From Euryodendron excelsum (Eukaryota > Streptophyta > Magnoliopsida > Ericales > Pentaphylacaceae): a stretch of DNA of 64,000 nt. Below, piece after piece: positions 1-10,259 of this stretch. The stretch is from NCBI GenBank assembly GCA_033060915.1, contig CM065392.1:11912501-11976500 (forward strand), written 5' to 3'. The position numbers and the translations under genes are program-made. Each line of letters starts with the position of its first letter. Position 1 is the stretch's first letter. The notes below the pieces were generated by a model. That model made no database searches and had not been told where the DNA came from. It worked only from the letters and a program-made list of their open reading frames with translations.

Positions 1-2097
1 CTGTTGGCCTTATTAACCTATTGGATGCACAATTCCGGTGCTACACAGCAACCAAAATTTGGTACTTGTATCACTTTATATACTTGCATTTCTTGTACTG
101 TCTATTTTGTTGGTAGACAACAACCAATGAAAAACGAAACCATATTAAATTAAAACGCGTGTTTGTGATCATTTTAATACATTAAGGTTGTTAAAGACAT
201 TCCATTTAAAAATATTCATAAAGACCTTCCTTTTACTTATTTACAAGGAATTTGTTTGAGGATTTCGGACTATTCTTAAGTATATTGTTTCAAAATGTTA
301 GTCTGTCCCAGTGGTTCGTGAATATCTTTTTACCATTTCTTTGGAAAACAATGTTTTATGCACTGTGAGTTACAAATGATCGAAACAGAAATTTTTTAAG
401 GTGTTACATCAGCAACGAAGTTTTGAAGCAGAATATCTTAGACACCATTTGAAGACATTGCAAAGTACTTAATTTATTTTTCCAATAATGGTGGATAGTT
501 TTGATTTTAGCGTTTACACACTGGCTTTTGGCCGACATTGAATTGCTTGTGCCTAGTTGTGAACCGGTCTTAGATCAACAGCTTAGCAAATAATCAAATT
601 AGCAGTTCTTATCAAGTCACATAAAAAAATCAATTTATTAGCGTAACCTAGTATGAAACCTTTGACTAAAGTGAAAGGGTTGTTAGAGAGAATTTTCTTT
701 CTTTTTTCTTATTTCTGTTTTTGGGTCTTTGTTGATTCACAGAGGTCCTATGTATTAAGACCAGATGAGTGATTCTCTGGCTTTTTCTTGATGTTATTAC
801 GATTACTCGTGTGATAGACGCCAGCTTTAAAATTGAATTACCCCAGATGACTCTTTGAACTGCTCACATGGGAGTATTTAAGTTCACATATGATCAAACA
901 ATATTCAATTTCTGAAAGCAGTGTAAGGAAATACAATGGATTGAGAAGGAAAAAAAAACGATGGCATGCCATTGGCATCTAACACCTAATTAGCAACAAC
1001 TACCTTCTAACTTGTGATATGATCCTCTCTATTCCATGGTTAAGATGAAGACATTCCCTCCATTTATTAAGGTGTTGACACCTTACCTAATATAAAAATG
1101 AAGGGTTAAGATGAGTTAAATTAAAACATGTTAAGCAATAAAAGATATTGTGGTTATAGGCAAGGGAATAAATTTTCATATAAAATAAAGAAGTTTTAAT
1201 ATGCTATCTTATAAGATCTAGTCCATTAATTGATGGAATTAAGAGCATCCAACTCTCTTGAACTTTATCATGATATACAAGTATAAACCAGTAATCAATT
1301 CTTTACCATAAAGAAACTGAGAAGTTCTGTAATCTATGTGGTTAAAATTATCAGCAAATGACGGGCCGTTTTATGTCGAAATTCTTGCAGACGCTCACCA
1401 ATACGCTTAGCAGCCTGTGATGTCTGCCGAATTTGGCTATTGGACTGGAAGGACCACACCAGTAAAAGGAGACATGAAGAGAGATTAAAGACTGGATTAA
1501 GGAAATCAGCTCTTAATAAGTAGCTTGTTAAGGATGTTCGTAAATGTTTTACACTCGAACACTTTTAATGTTTTCCTTCAAAAAATACTTTCTATCATTA
1601 CAAATTAGTGGACTATTAGATGTTTAGTTGCAATCTCTCTCTCTCTCTCTCTGGAACTAGAAAAGAAAAGAAATATTCAGTTGCATTATTTCCCCTTTGA
1701 AAGTAATGCAAAAGGCCGCAGAAAATCATATCTCGAACTACAGCTAGCTAACCCAAACTAACAACAAGAAACAGAACAAAAAAAATATGAAATTCTAGCA
1801 ATATAATTACATCCGAAAAGAGACGATAGGTTGGTGAGTGTTCGATTCCCACCATTCTACCAAAAGATAAGTGATAAAAGGGAAAAACAAACAAAATACC
1901 TTTGTCGAATTGCTAGATAAACCGTTCACGATAACAGAGGCAAACAATTAAAATAATAATAACAACAGAAACGTTAATCGCCAGGTAGGCAGATGAAGAA
2001 AAATGTGAGCCCAATAGGGAAGGTGACAGACTTCATCAACATGCATGGTCAGCAAAGGTGTCTAGGTTAAAAAGTCTTTTTCTTAAATTTTTTAAAA
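1..2097. other. Intergenic DNA, no gene seen
   Basis: AT-rich noncoding DNA. I find no long open frame, no recognisable transposon protein and no RNA gene on either strand. It contains a (TC)n tract at 1634-1652. A short string near 1846 (GTTCGATTCCC) resembles a tRNA T-loop/B-box, but no A-box or tRNA fold was found with it. Confidence 0.6.
1634..1652. repeat. (TC)n microsatellite
   Basis: Uninterrupted TC dinucleotide run of about 19 bases, read directly. Confidence 0.95.
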
Positions 2098-2596
2098 GGG
2101 GTTAACTACAAGTACATCCTTCAACTATAACTCAATATTATTATATCCTCATAAACTTTAAAATATAACAAATTAATCGTCTAAATTATCAATTTGTATC
2201 AATCACCCTCTACTAGCAATCGGTTAAGAAAGTTGATGAAAATTGTTATTTGACTTGTACATACTAACATTATACCTAAATTAATATTCTCTTGTTAAAA
2301 TAACTATCTCATGACTTAGATGCTTTTGAATTAACATGTAAATATAGAGGCAAATAAAGGAGTATTTCAGTCATTAGATATTTATTACAAAAAGATAATA
2401 TTATTTATGTAAAAATGAACTTTTTGAGAATACGTGCAAATTACATGATAATTTTTCATCTATTAACCTGGTTGATTGCTAATATATTTATAACAAAATG
2501 AGCTATTTGATACAATTGATAATTCAAGAGTCAATTTGTTATGTTTTAGAGTTTAAGAAGATACATTGTTCATAGGGTGTGTTTGTAATTAACTCT
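2098..2596. mobile_element. MITE-like element with long terminal inverted repeats
   Basis: The first ~125 bases (GGTTAACTACAAGTACATCC onward) match, imperfectly, the reverse complement of the last ~125 bases, which end in GTTTGTAATTAACTC. Shared words in both arms include AAAATATAACAAATT / AAACATAACAAATTG and ATTATCAATTTGTATCAA / ATTATCAATTGTATCAAA. The total is about 500 bp with no coding capacity, which fits a non-autonomous DNA transposon. I cannot identify a clear target-site duplication, so the superfamily is unassigned and the ends may be off by a few bases. Confidence 0.65.
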
Positions 2597-2603
2597 TTCT
2601 CAT

Positions 2604-3026
2604 GCTTAATATTTGTCAACTTCTACTGAAAGTGGTGTCAAAATATGAATATGTGTATCTATAACGAGAAAGTAAGAGTTGGTGTGCTTTGCCAGCCACC
2701 CAAGCAGTAGGTCGAGGGTTTTAATAGTGGTCTAAGTCCTACTTCTACATTTACCTACCAAAATAAAAAGGAAAAACTATTTCTAGGTCCGCTCCTGTCT
2801 TTGTTTAATACAATGTGATCTCCTTCCCAAATCACGGGATTATAACTTCAAGTCCCACCAGTCAAAGCTTGGTTCATAAAATCATAGGATGATGAAGTTA
2901 CATAGAATGTCTACTATCACACACACACACACACACACATATAGTAAAGTAAATTAAATAAAAATTATATTTGCTTAATTTTTTAGAAAATCCATTTGAC
3001 TCATTGGACTTTTCTTAATTATTGAC
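2604..3026. other. Intergenic DNA with (CA)n microsatellite
   Basis: AT-rich noncoding sequence between the MITE-like element and the LINE remnant. It carries a (CA)n run at 2918-2939. Nothing else is supported. Confidence 0.6.
2918..2939. repeat. (CA)n microsatellite
   Basis: Uninterrupted CA dinucleotide run of about 22 bases, read directly. Confidence 0.95.
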
Positions 3027-3690
3027 TTTTTTTTTTTTTTGGAAGAGCAAAAAAGAGAAATTATATTGAATGAGGGAAATTACAGGGGTGATACAATTCT
3101 ATAAGTCAAAGACTTTACAAAAATTCCAGCCCATAATAAGAAGTTGACGGGGATTCAACCAACACCCTAAAAGAAAAAAATAAATAAAAATTAGAGCAGG
3201 GAAGGATTAAGAGATTTGATGCCCTCTATAGAGTGAAAAAAACTATCAAGGCTCCCCATCCCTGACTTAGCTTGGATCCAAAGCAAGGATTGAATTTTGA
3301 TTGAGTCCACAATATCTTCCCAAATCACTTGATTGTTCCTGAAGGTAGCATCTTTTCTTGCAATTCATATATTCCATAATGTAGCTGCAAATAGTGCTTT
3401 TCAAATGAGTCTCTCCATATTCTTATTTTTGCAGTGATGCTGCCAGATGAAGAAATCCCAGATAGAGCCCGGACATGTCCATACAACCCATGCAATCCAT
3501 TATTGATTGGTGCCTTATCTATTCAGAAAAAGTCATTTGGCTCTCTAGGTGGATATGTTGCACTGCCTCATTTGATGAAAGTCACAATATTGTACCAAAA
3601 AGCTCTAGGTTGCATTCGGCAGCATGGAATTCATGTCTCGTATTTGGAATTAAACACCATCGCAGCATGGTATTTAGTGGTTAGATATGC
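3027..3690 (-). mobile_element. 5'-truncated LINE (L1-type) remnant, 3' end
   Basis: Read on the minus strand, about 3190-3460 translates to a degenerate C-terminal segment of a plant LINE ORF2 with the usual zf-RVT-like tail. One piece reads ALFAATLWNI, stop, IARKDATFRNNQ; a following piece reads IWEDIVDSIK. In plant L1 elements the stop position is normally W (LWNIW.ARKDATF). The minus-strand 3' end is a poly(A) tail, seen here as 14 T residues at 3027-3040. The upstream limit (to about 3690) is uncertain because the frame decays. It is a dead, truncated copy. Confidence 0.6.
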
Positions 3691-4350
3691 ATTTGGAATT
3701 TAGGTTGACACGGTTCTGCTGCTTGCGAAAAGCTCCTGCTGGGGGGTGGGTGTGGGGGGACGTGCAAATTTCTAAGTTGAATAAGTCAAAATTAAGGTCA
3801 AACAAATATCAACAATTATCAAATTTTGTAGGTTTTGCCCGAGAAAATTTTATAATATGCTTTTCCCAGAAAATATTACAGTATGATTTGCATGTTGAAT
3901 AGGAACAATTACTACTTCTACGCACTCTCAATAGTATAAAGTTATAAATTTCGTATGTCTTACAAACTTCTGTTATGCATTTGAGTTAAATAATTCATGA
4001 ATTCATAATTTGCAATAATTTCAGTTCCATTGTATTTTTAACTATTTTCGGCCTCCTTTTTTCCTGCAGTTTGCTTGTTGCTTCTAAATATATTCACTAT
4101 AGCATAGAATTTCAACTATTTATATCATCTTTAAAGCAGCTGGTGTAAAAAAAGCCTTCATTCAATTGACAGGGAAGGAAAACAGTACGAGAATACAAAC
4201 TAGGGTAACTAACATTTTATGTTCGTGTAGTTTAGGGTAAATTGGATTAAATTTTATCATCAAAACCCTTTTTTTTTCCCTCTTATGTGAGTTAACTGGT
4301 TATAATGAGGAGGTATTATTAGGAATAATTTAAGTTCTATTTCCTTTGAA
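3691..4350. other. Intergenic DNA upstream of the small gene
   Basis: AT-rich DNA with a short G-rich run near 3740-3760 and homopolymer T tracts. No coding region is supported. Confidence 0.55.
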
Positions 4351-4354
4351 CTTT

Positions 4355-4377
4355 TATATAAACCACATGCATGCATG
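4355..4377 (+). promoter_or_regulatory. TATA-like box with adjacent RY repeat
   Basis: TATATAAA at 4355-4362 is followed at once by CATGCATGCATG at 4366-4377, an overlapping double RY motif. RY motifs (CATGCA) are bound by plant B3 regulators such as ABI3/FUS3. It lies about 335 bases before the first predicted start codon. A second TATA-like string (ATAAATATA, 4554-4562) sits just before a pyrimidine-rich leader and may be the real core promoter. Confidence 0.35.
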
Positions 4378-4694
4378 CCAGAAAAATAACCCTCCTTTTT
4401 TTTTTTTTTTTGGTCCTATTTTTCCTTTCTTTCACTTCACATTTCTGATTTGCTACTTTCATAAGGTTCTTGATAGTCAACTATCCTCTTATTAAAAGTA
4501 GGCAAAGACTTTGTTGGCTGTGCAGGTAGAAACCCAGTTGGGGTTCAGCGTCCATAAATATAGTAATTTGCCAGCTGAAATTGCAATTTTCTCGCAACCA
4601 GCTCAGCACAGTTCCAGTTTCACGTCTCCTGTTCTTTCATTTTCTCCCTCCCCTCATTCCTCTCCCACACCCAGAAACACCACTTCTAAAGAAT

Positions 4695-5900
4695 ATGTTC
4701 GCTAGGGTGGTGCCAAACAAAACCGAACATGATTCTACGTTAACTAGATCAGATCTGAGCATACCCTTATTCAGGCATTCATTTCCGAGGGACACCAAGG
4801 GTTAGTATCTACCAACAAATAACTTATTCAGGCTTGTTTTTCTTATAAGTGTTCTCTCTCTCTCTCTCTCTCTCTCTCTCAGGTTCTTTGCTTTGAGTTT
4901 CTTAAAGAGTCTAGTATTCAAATTTGAGCTTTAACTTAAATATGCCGTTTTTTGTAATTTTTGGATTTTTTTGTAATTTCAGTTACTTAAGTCCAATTAG
5001 GCTTAGGAATTGAGTTTTTCCCCATAAATAACATGCAACCCCATTAATTCTCCCATTAGTTTTTTGATGACTGAGTAATAGGGTTTATTCAGAGAGTTAA
5101 TTGCTTTCTCTTGTGTTGTTGTGTTTAGTTAAAGAATTAGTTTCTCGTGTTGTGAGATGATTGTTCATGCTTATCTTTGACTGACACAGATGGCACCAGT
5201 TGAAGAGAGAGTAATTAGAAATGAGATCAGTGGAGTTCCCTTCTCTGTTTGTATGTATTTATTCTATTTACATAAAAATAAAAATAAAAATTCCATACTA
5301 ATTAGATATTTAAAATAAAAATAAAAAAGTAAAGAAAATTAGGGAGTAAGGTGCACGTAGGGCTGATTACCAAACTCATCGTTTAAGCAAATTAAGCAGT
5401 TGGATAATTAATTTTGTTTCTTCTATTTCTCAGAAAATCCTATTCAGTATTGCTTCTTTAATTACCTCAATATGACATGATCAAAGACTCTTGAATTTGC
5501 CCCCTTATTGTATACAGATAAGAAGACGGATGCATCAATTCATGATGATGAAAGTGCATTCCATCAAGAAGATCCTGCAGGCGTCATTTTACACGAATTT
5601 CTGAAGAACGATACTACAGTTGAAGCAGCTTTTTACTCGCTGAAGGGTGCTCTACAACCTAAACTTCTTCACAAATTGAAGAACGTTAAAACAGACGAGC
5701 TGACAGTGAATCACGGATTTGAGATTGCAGCTTCAATCGACCTGTTGAAGTTCTTCAATGTGGCAAACGTTGGGTTAAAGGACATCAGCAAAAGGGCTCG
5801 TGAGGGTGCAATGCTATTAGAGGAAGGAGAGAAGCTGGTGAACAAAGGGAAAAGCATGTTAGAGGAAGCTTCCAATGATATTCCTAAGCATATTAAATGA
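4695..5900 (+). CDS. Uncharacterised three-exon plant protein, 179 aa (or 147 aa from an internal start)
   Basis: I do not recognise the family. Predicted exons are 4695-4800, 5200-5250 and 5518-5900, 540 bases in all including the TGA. Introns are GT-AG (donors GTTAGT at 4801 and GTATGT at 5251; acceptors ending at 5199 and 5517), and phases match without stops. The first exon gives an Arg-rich N terminus (MFARVVPNKTEHD). The third-exon product (about residues 54-179) looks mostly helical, with an amphipathic Lys/Glu-rich tail (EEGEKLVNKGKSMLEEA). There is no signal peptide or membrane segment. Alternative: the nearer acceptor at 5189 with translation from ATG 5190 (MAPVEERV) gives 147 aa in the same frame; the 4695 ATG would then be a short upstream frame. 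The pyrimidine-rich DNA at 4610-4680 fits a leader. Repetitive DNA begins within about 40 bases of the stop, so the 3' end may have been altered by insertion. Confidence 0.6.
4853..4880. repeat. (TC)n microsatellite in intron 1
   Basis: 28-base TC dinucleotide run inside the first predicted intron of the small gene. Confidence 0.95.
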
Positions 5901-8167
5901 GAGGGTTGAATCACTTGCAAAGATATTGTATAATAAGCTCCGCAAGAGAACGGGGGTTGCCATTGAAGTATAAATTGAGCGAGTATCGGAGTAGATTTTC
6001 CTCAAAGATCGAGCCAAATATAGGGTATAACACTCAATTCACACAAAACTATCATAAATTAAAATGCAAATGAAATGGAATTGAACCAAAACTAAACAAA
6101 AATCTTTAGGTGCTCGAGAATAGTTTATTAAGCTACTAATGCAATGTAATTGAAAATAATTAATAACTAGGCAAGTTTTCAAATGAGATTTTAATACAAT
6201 TAAAAGGGATTTGAATATTATTCCAATCTACCAAATTCAATATTTATTTCAATGGAGAATTTGTTAACTCAAATCAAGGATCACTCCATATATTCTTAAT
6301 TTGGAGGATTTAGACTATAAAACATTGAATTCACATTTAATTAAGATTAGAATTATGGTTAATTGTTAGAATCATAGATTCAAATATTAGATTTGTGCAA
6401 TCTTTATATCAATTTAGGAATTGTGCATAAGAATTACCAAATTTGGTTATGAATCTAAGTTTTCTACTAAATTCAAACTCAATTAAGAAGAATTGTAGAA
6501 ATTATAAGATGATTCAATGAAATTCATATACCTCTATTGAAATACTTGGAGATCCTTGATATATCTTTACCATTGCATCCAAAAGGGGATTAAGCTACTT
6601 GATTCCATCATACAAAGCATGAACAAGTATAGATCTAACATTACTTAAATGAATTCTAGTGCTTGGTTACAAGAAAGTAAAGAAAAATGTAAGAAAATAA
6701 AGAAAAATCTATTCTCTCTCTATAGCAATACTTCTCGTACAATATATCTAAAATATCTAAGTACTAAAATGAGAGATAACCTTAAAAAAATGCCTAAAAT
6801 AGCCTTTTATACGCTAGACAAGAACAGAGATCCATCAGGCGAGTGCTAACCGATCGCTCGACTGAGCGCTCGGTTAACGTTCTTGATTCACTTGGTGAAA
6901 TAAGCTCTCTAAAGTTAGTGCTCAGTGAGTTAGGCGATCAATCAGCTGAACGCTCGGTGAGTTGGGTGATCGCTCGGTGGTTGAGCTCCAAAAGTGCAAT
7001 TTACATGCTTTAATTAGTTATTTGTTAACTTTAGAATAGTTTAATTATGTTGTTTTAGTTCTAACTTGTTACTAACTTGTTTTGTTTTGTGTAAACAGGA
7101 ATCCAAACTTGAAAAGAACAAATTTGGGAGAAAAGAGGAATAACTGTTCGAACGGTCGGACAAAGCGTTCGAATACATGACATCAACATAACATCAGCCA
7201 TTCGAACGGTTAATAGGAGCGTTTAAATAGACACATTAAGCGTTCGAACGGTGAGTCAAACAGAGTCACGTCAAGACTAGATCTGAAGTCCATTTGAGAG
7301 ATTTAGAGATCAAAAATGACCGTCGGAAGAGCTTTAGAAGCCCGTTCGAATGGTGTGTAAGGGTGTTCGAACAATGGTCGAGCCCGTTCACATGGTTCGT
7401 GGGAACTACAGTTTTCCAAAGCCTACATAAGCTGGGTTGGTGGCCTATTTTAGAGAGTTTTTCATTATTACATTTTTCTAGGTTTTAGGAGTAGTTTTAG
7501 GAGTTGTTTAGGGTAGATTTTTACACAGTTTTCATAGGTTTTCAACTCCTGTAATCAGATTCACTAGTTTTTCATAGTTTTTCAATCCCTGAAATCATAT
7601 TCAATCTTTCAATATATATTGTGCATATGCATCATGTCTTTGAGTAGTTAGATTCCATCTTGAGATCAATTGTAAAGATCAATTGAAGATATTGGATAAA
7701 CAAAGGAAGTAAATTGGTTTTCAATATTTAAATTTTATTCTTTTTAGTTCTTTAGGATCAAATCCTATATTTTTATGAAAACTTAAATGCTTAACTATGT
7801 TCGGTAATCCTTATGCATGAATCTGTGTTTAGTACATGTACTGCACGAATCGATAGTATGCATCTTTAATTCTAAAACTGATTCAGTCTATATAGATATT
7901 TACAAAAACCTAGATGTTTAATTATGATGGTTAACAAGTCGATGGTAAGTATCTATGATTTTAAATATGATTTATTCTACGTTTGATTGTTAAAGAATAA
8001 TTGTTTTTATCGCTAAATATTGAATCAAATATTCACGATGTAGTCAATGATTCGAGTTATCAAATATCTCTATTGGAATTCCGAGTGAAGTAACTGATTG
8101 AAACAATTGATCTTGAAACATTATTTTATTAGTTTCAAACTGTTTTCATAGTTTAGCTTCGATTAAT
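5901..8167. repeat. Retrotransposon-like noncoding DNA with palindrome clusters
   Basis: About 2.3 kb with no coding region. The start (5945-6030) has the look of plant LTR-element leader sequence, but I could not assign a lineage or define ends. At 6840-6990 there are many near-copies of CGCTCGGT/GCGATCG words. At 7146-7390 there are repeated TTCGAACG palindromes (for example near 7147, 7201 and 7245). The rest is AT-rich. Confidence 0.4.
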
Positions 8168-9991
8168 TGTCACGCCTCAAATATCTCATGCCTAGAGATT
8201 TCCAGGTGGCGCGACATAGACCATTCATTAATCCTACCTTGGTAGTGTTGACGCTCCTAAATGAGGACCAATGAATGGTCAAAGTACTACAACCTAACAA
8301 TCCATGATTAAGTCTCTAAAATAGCTCAAACCACAAAATAAAACTCATACATCATTATAATATCTTGTTACAGTCATCCAGTATTTTTGCACTACTTAAA
8401 CAAACATCTAGTTAGTTTAAACGTTCCATTAAACTCAAAAGAAGGAAACTAAGCATAAATGATGACTTAATCCTAGAGGTTTCACTTGCGACCCTTCTCA
8501 AAATCCAACTTAGATCCCGACAGCCCTACCGATGTTTCTATTACATTTTCACCCTGCCATCTGAAATGTTACTCATAAAACGGGGTGAGTTGTGAAGCCC
8601 AGTAGTGGTGTACCATCCAATAAGTAATAAGTTTAGAATTTCAAATAACAATACTTGACAGGTTTTGAGATAGCAAGTAAAAGAACTTAGTTCAAAAATC
8701 AAGACATGTAATACAATACTAAAAAAGATATCAAATTATATAGTATATCCAATTTCTAGCACATATCATGCAAAGCTCAAAATCATGTTATTTTGATAAG
8801 TGATTATTAATTTCATTATTGTACTCATGGCACCACCTTATCTCTCCATTTTGTATACCAATTTTTAAACCAAGTAGCACGGCTCTTTAACCCCATTTAA
8901 GGTCTGGGCTAAGACCAAGCCCGCGTCGATCTGGACTTAGGACCAAGTCTGCATAGGTTTAGACTTATGAGCAAGCCCGCACCGATCTGGACTTTGGACC
9001 ATCACCACCCGAATTAATTTTCATATTCCGATATTTTAGTATTAGTAGCGTGACAGTTCATTCAACTATCTCATGTGAAAATAAATAAATTAATGGCGCG
9101 AAGAACAAGACAAAACATGCTTTGGAATTCACAAAGTGATTTCAGTGTCAAGTACTTATATCAATGGAAAATAATCATATGAGCAAATTTTAGATTAGTA
9201 CTCCTACCTGATAGTCCAAGTTAATTCAAGTATGCTTCTTGGGATCATTTCAGTTTACGTGCAAGTCTGTCAAATACAACTATTGGTTAACATTGACTTT
9301 AGTATCTCCTTATTTAGTGTAAGACTCCCAAAGGATCTTAAGTTGACCCGTCAAACGTGTAAAGCGACTAAAATGCCCCTTAAGACTGTTTATCCTAACG
9401 GTTAGGATTCCTATTGTGCTTCGGCTTTAAAAAATTCTAAAATATTTGGAAAACCTATAAAATTATGAAAATGTCATAATCATAAAATTTTTGGTGTCTA
9501 AAAATTATTAAAACAATTCCGAGTAATTTCCTAATATTAAAATAATTTATTCGCCTTTATTAACTTTGAAATTGTCTTAAAAATACTAAAAATTGTAAAA
9601 AAAATTATAATAATATGCAAAATAGTTGTAAGCATTCTCTAATTATAGTACATAGGTACAACAACCCTCCAATACTAATAATTTAAATTCTAGCATTTTT
9701 CAAGATAAAATAAGGCTTATCTTTTCCATAAAAAATATAATTTAATTTGTAAATACTTAGAAAAATTTAACATTCATCATATAGAGTGTTAATATAAGTT
9801 CTAGGAGCTCTCACAAAAGTTTCAAAATTTTTTATGTTTATTTAATATTTATTTTGATATATTACTCTTTAAAATGTGTGAAAAATAGCTACAGGTATTG
9901 GAAAAATATGAAACTCTTTTTGAAAATTTTTAATTTTAATCTATTGTATTTAAAAAATATTTCAACCCAGAAATGGGTGGCACACACCTAA
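8168..9991 (-). mobile_element. LTR-like fragment (TGTCACGCC start), truncated by the outer Ogre LTR
   Basis: Begins TGTCACGCCTCAAATATC at 8168, the reverse complement of a typical Ty3/gypsy LTR end (...GGCGTGACA). It continues without coding potential to 9991, where the outer Ogre-family LTR starts. A degenerate repeat of about 40 bp (GACCAAGCCCGC...GATCTGGACTT) occupies about 8903-9002. The other end is not visible and may lie beyond the right edge of the window. Lineage unassigned. Confidence 0.4.
8903..9002. repeat. Degenerate ~40-bp tandem repeat
   Basis: Two to three imperfect copies of a unit containing GACCAAGCCCGC and GATCTGGACTT, read directly. Confidence 0.6.
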
Positions 9992-10259
9992 TGTCGCACC
10001 TTGATTTTTGGCACTCGAGGAAAATACATACAAGTGAGAAAAAATCAATACTCTCTCATTAGAATTCATCCTTTTAGAAGGACGAGTGCCACTATGTTTG
10101 AAATAGAAATTGATTTTGAATAAAGGCTTTTAAAAAAAGTTTGGAGTCACTACCTAACTTGATTAAGGTGAGTTAGGTCACTTAAAACTAAGCACAATCC
10201 AAAGATTACTTTTAGGATTTTTGAAACCTTCCTCAAGAGAGGATTTTTAAGAAAATATG
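9992..10259 (-). mobile_element. Outer Ogre-family LTR, piece 1 (U5 end)
   Basis: Begins TGTCGCACCTTGATTTTTGG, matching the TGTCGCGCC...CTCGAGGAATACACACAAGCG terminus of the other Ogre-family LTRs in the window (52914, 58288). It breaks off at GAAAATATG, where a Tekay element is inserted; the LTR resumes at 28965 (ATAGGTCGTTTGG). Further pieces are at 58017-58287 and 62656-64000, and the U3 end is outside the window. The flank left of 9992 lacks an Ogre primer-binding site, so this is either a solo LTR or the 3' LTR of an element running to the right. Confidence 0.8.
10255..10259. repeat. Target-site duplication of Tekay (left copy)
   Basis: ATATG, paired with ATAGG at 28965-28969 (4 of 5 identical). 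The uninterrupted sequence in sister LTRs is AAAATAGGTTGTTTGG, which shows that ATAGG was the target. Confidence 0.75.

Noticed and set aside
1836..1862. tRNA- or SINE-like B-box string
   Set aside because: There is no cloverleaf, A-box or tail to support a tRNA or SINE.
3434..3703. 89-codon plus-strand frame
   Set aside because: It overlaps the minus-strand LINE remnant and shows no known motif; more likely a shadow frame.
8168..9991. Idea that this is the internal region of the outer Ogre-family LTR
   Set aside because: The bases left of 9992 do not contain the GCGACTCCACTGGGG primer site, so the outer LTR has foreign DNA on this side.
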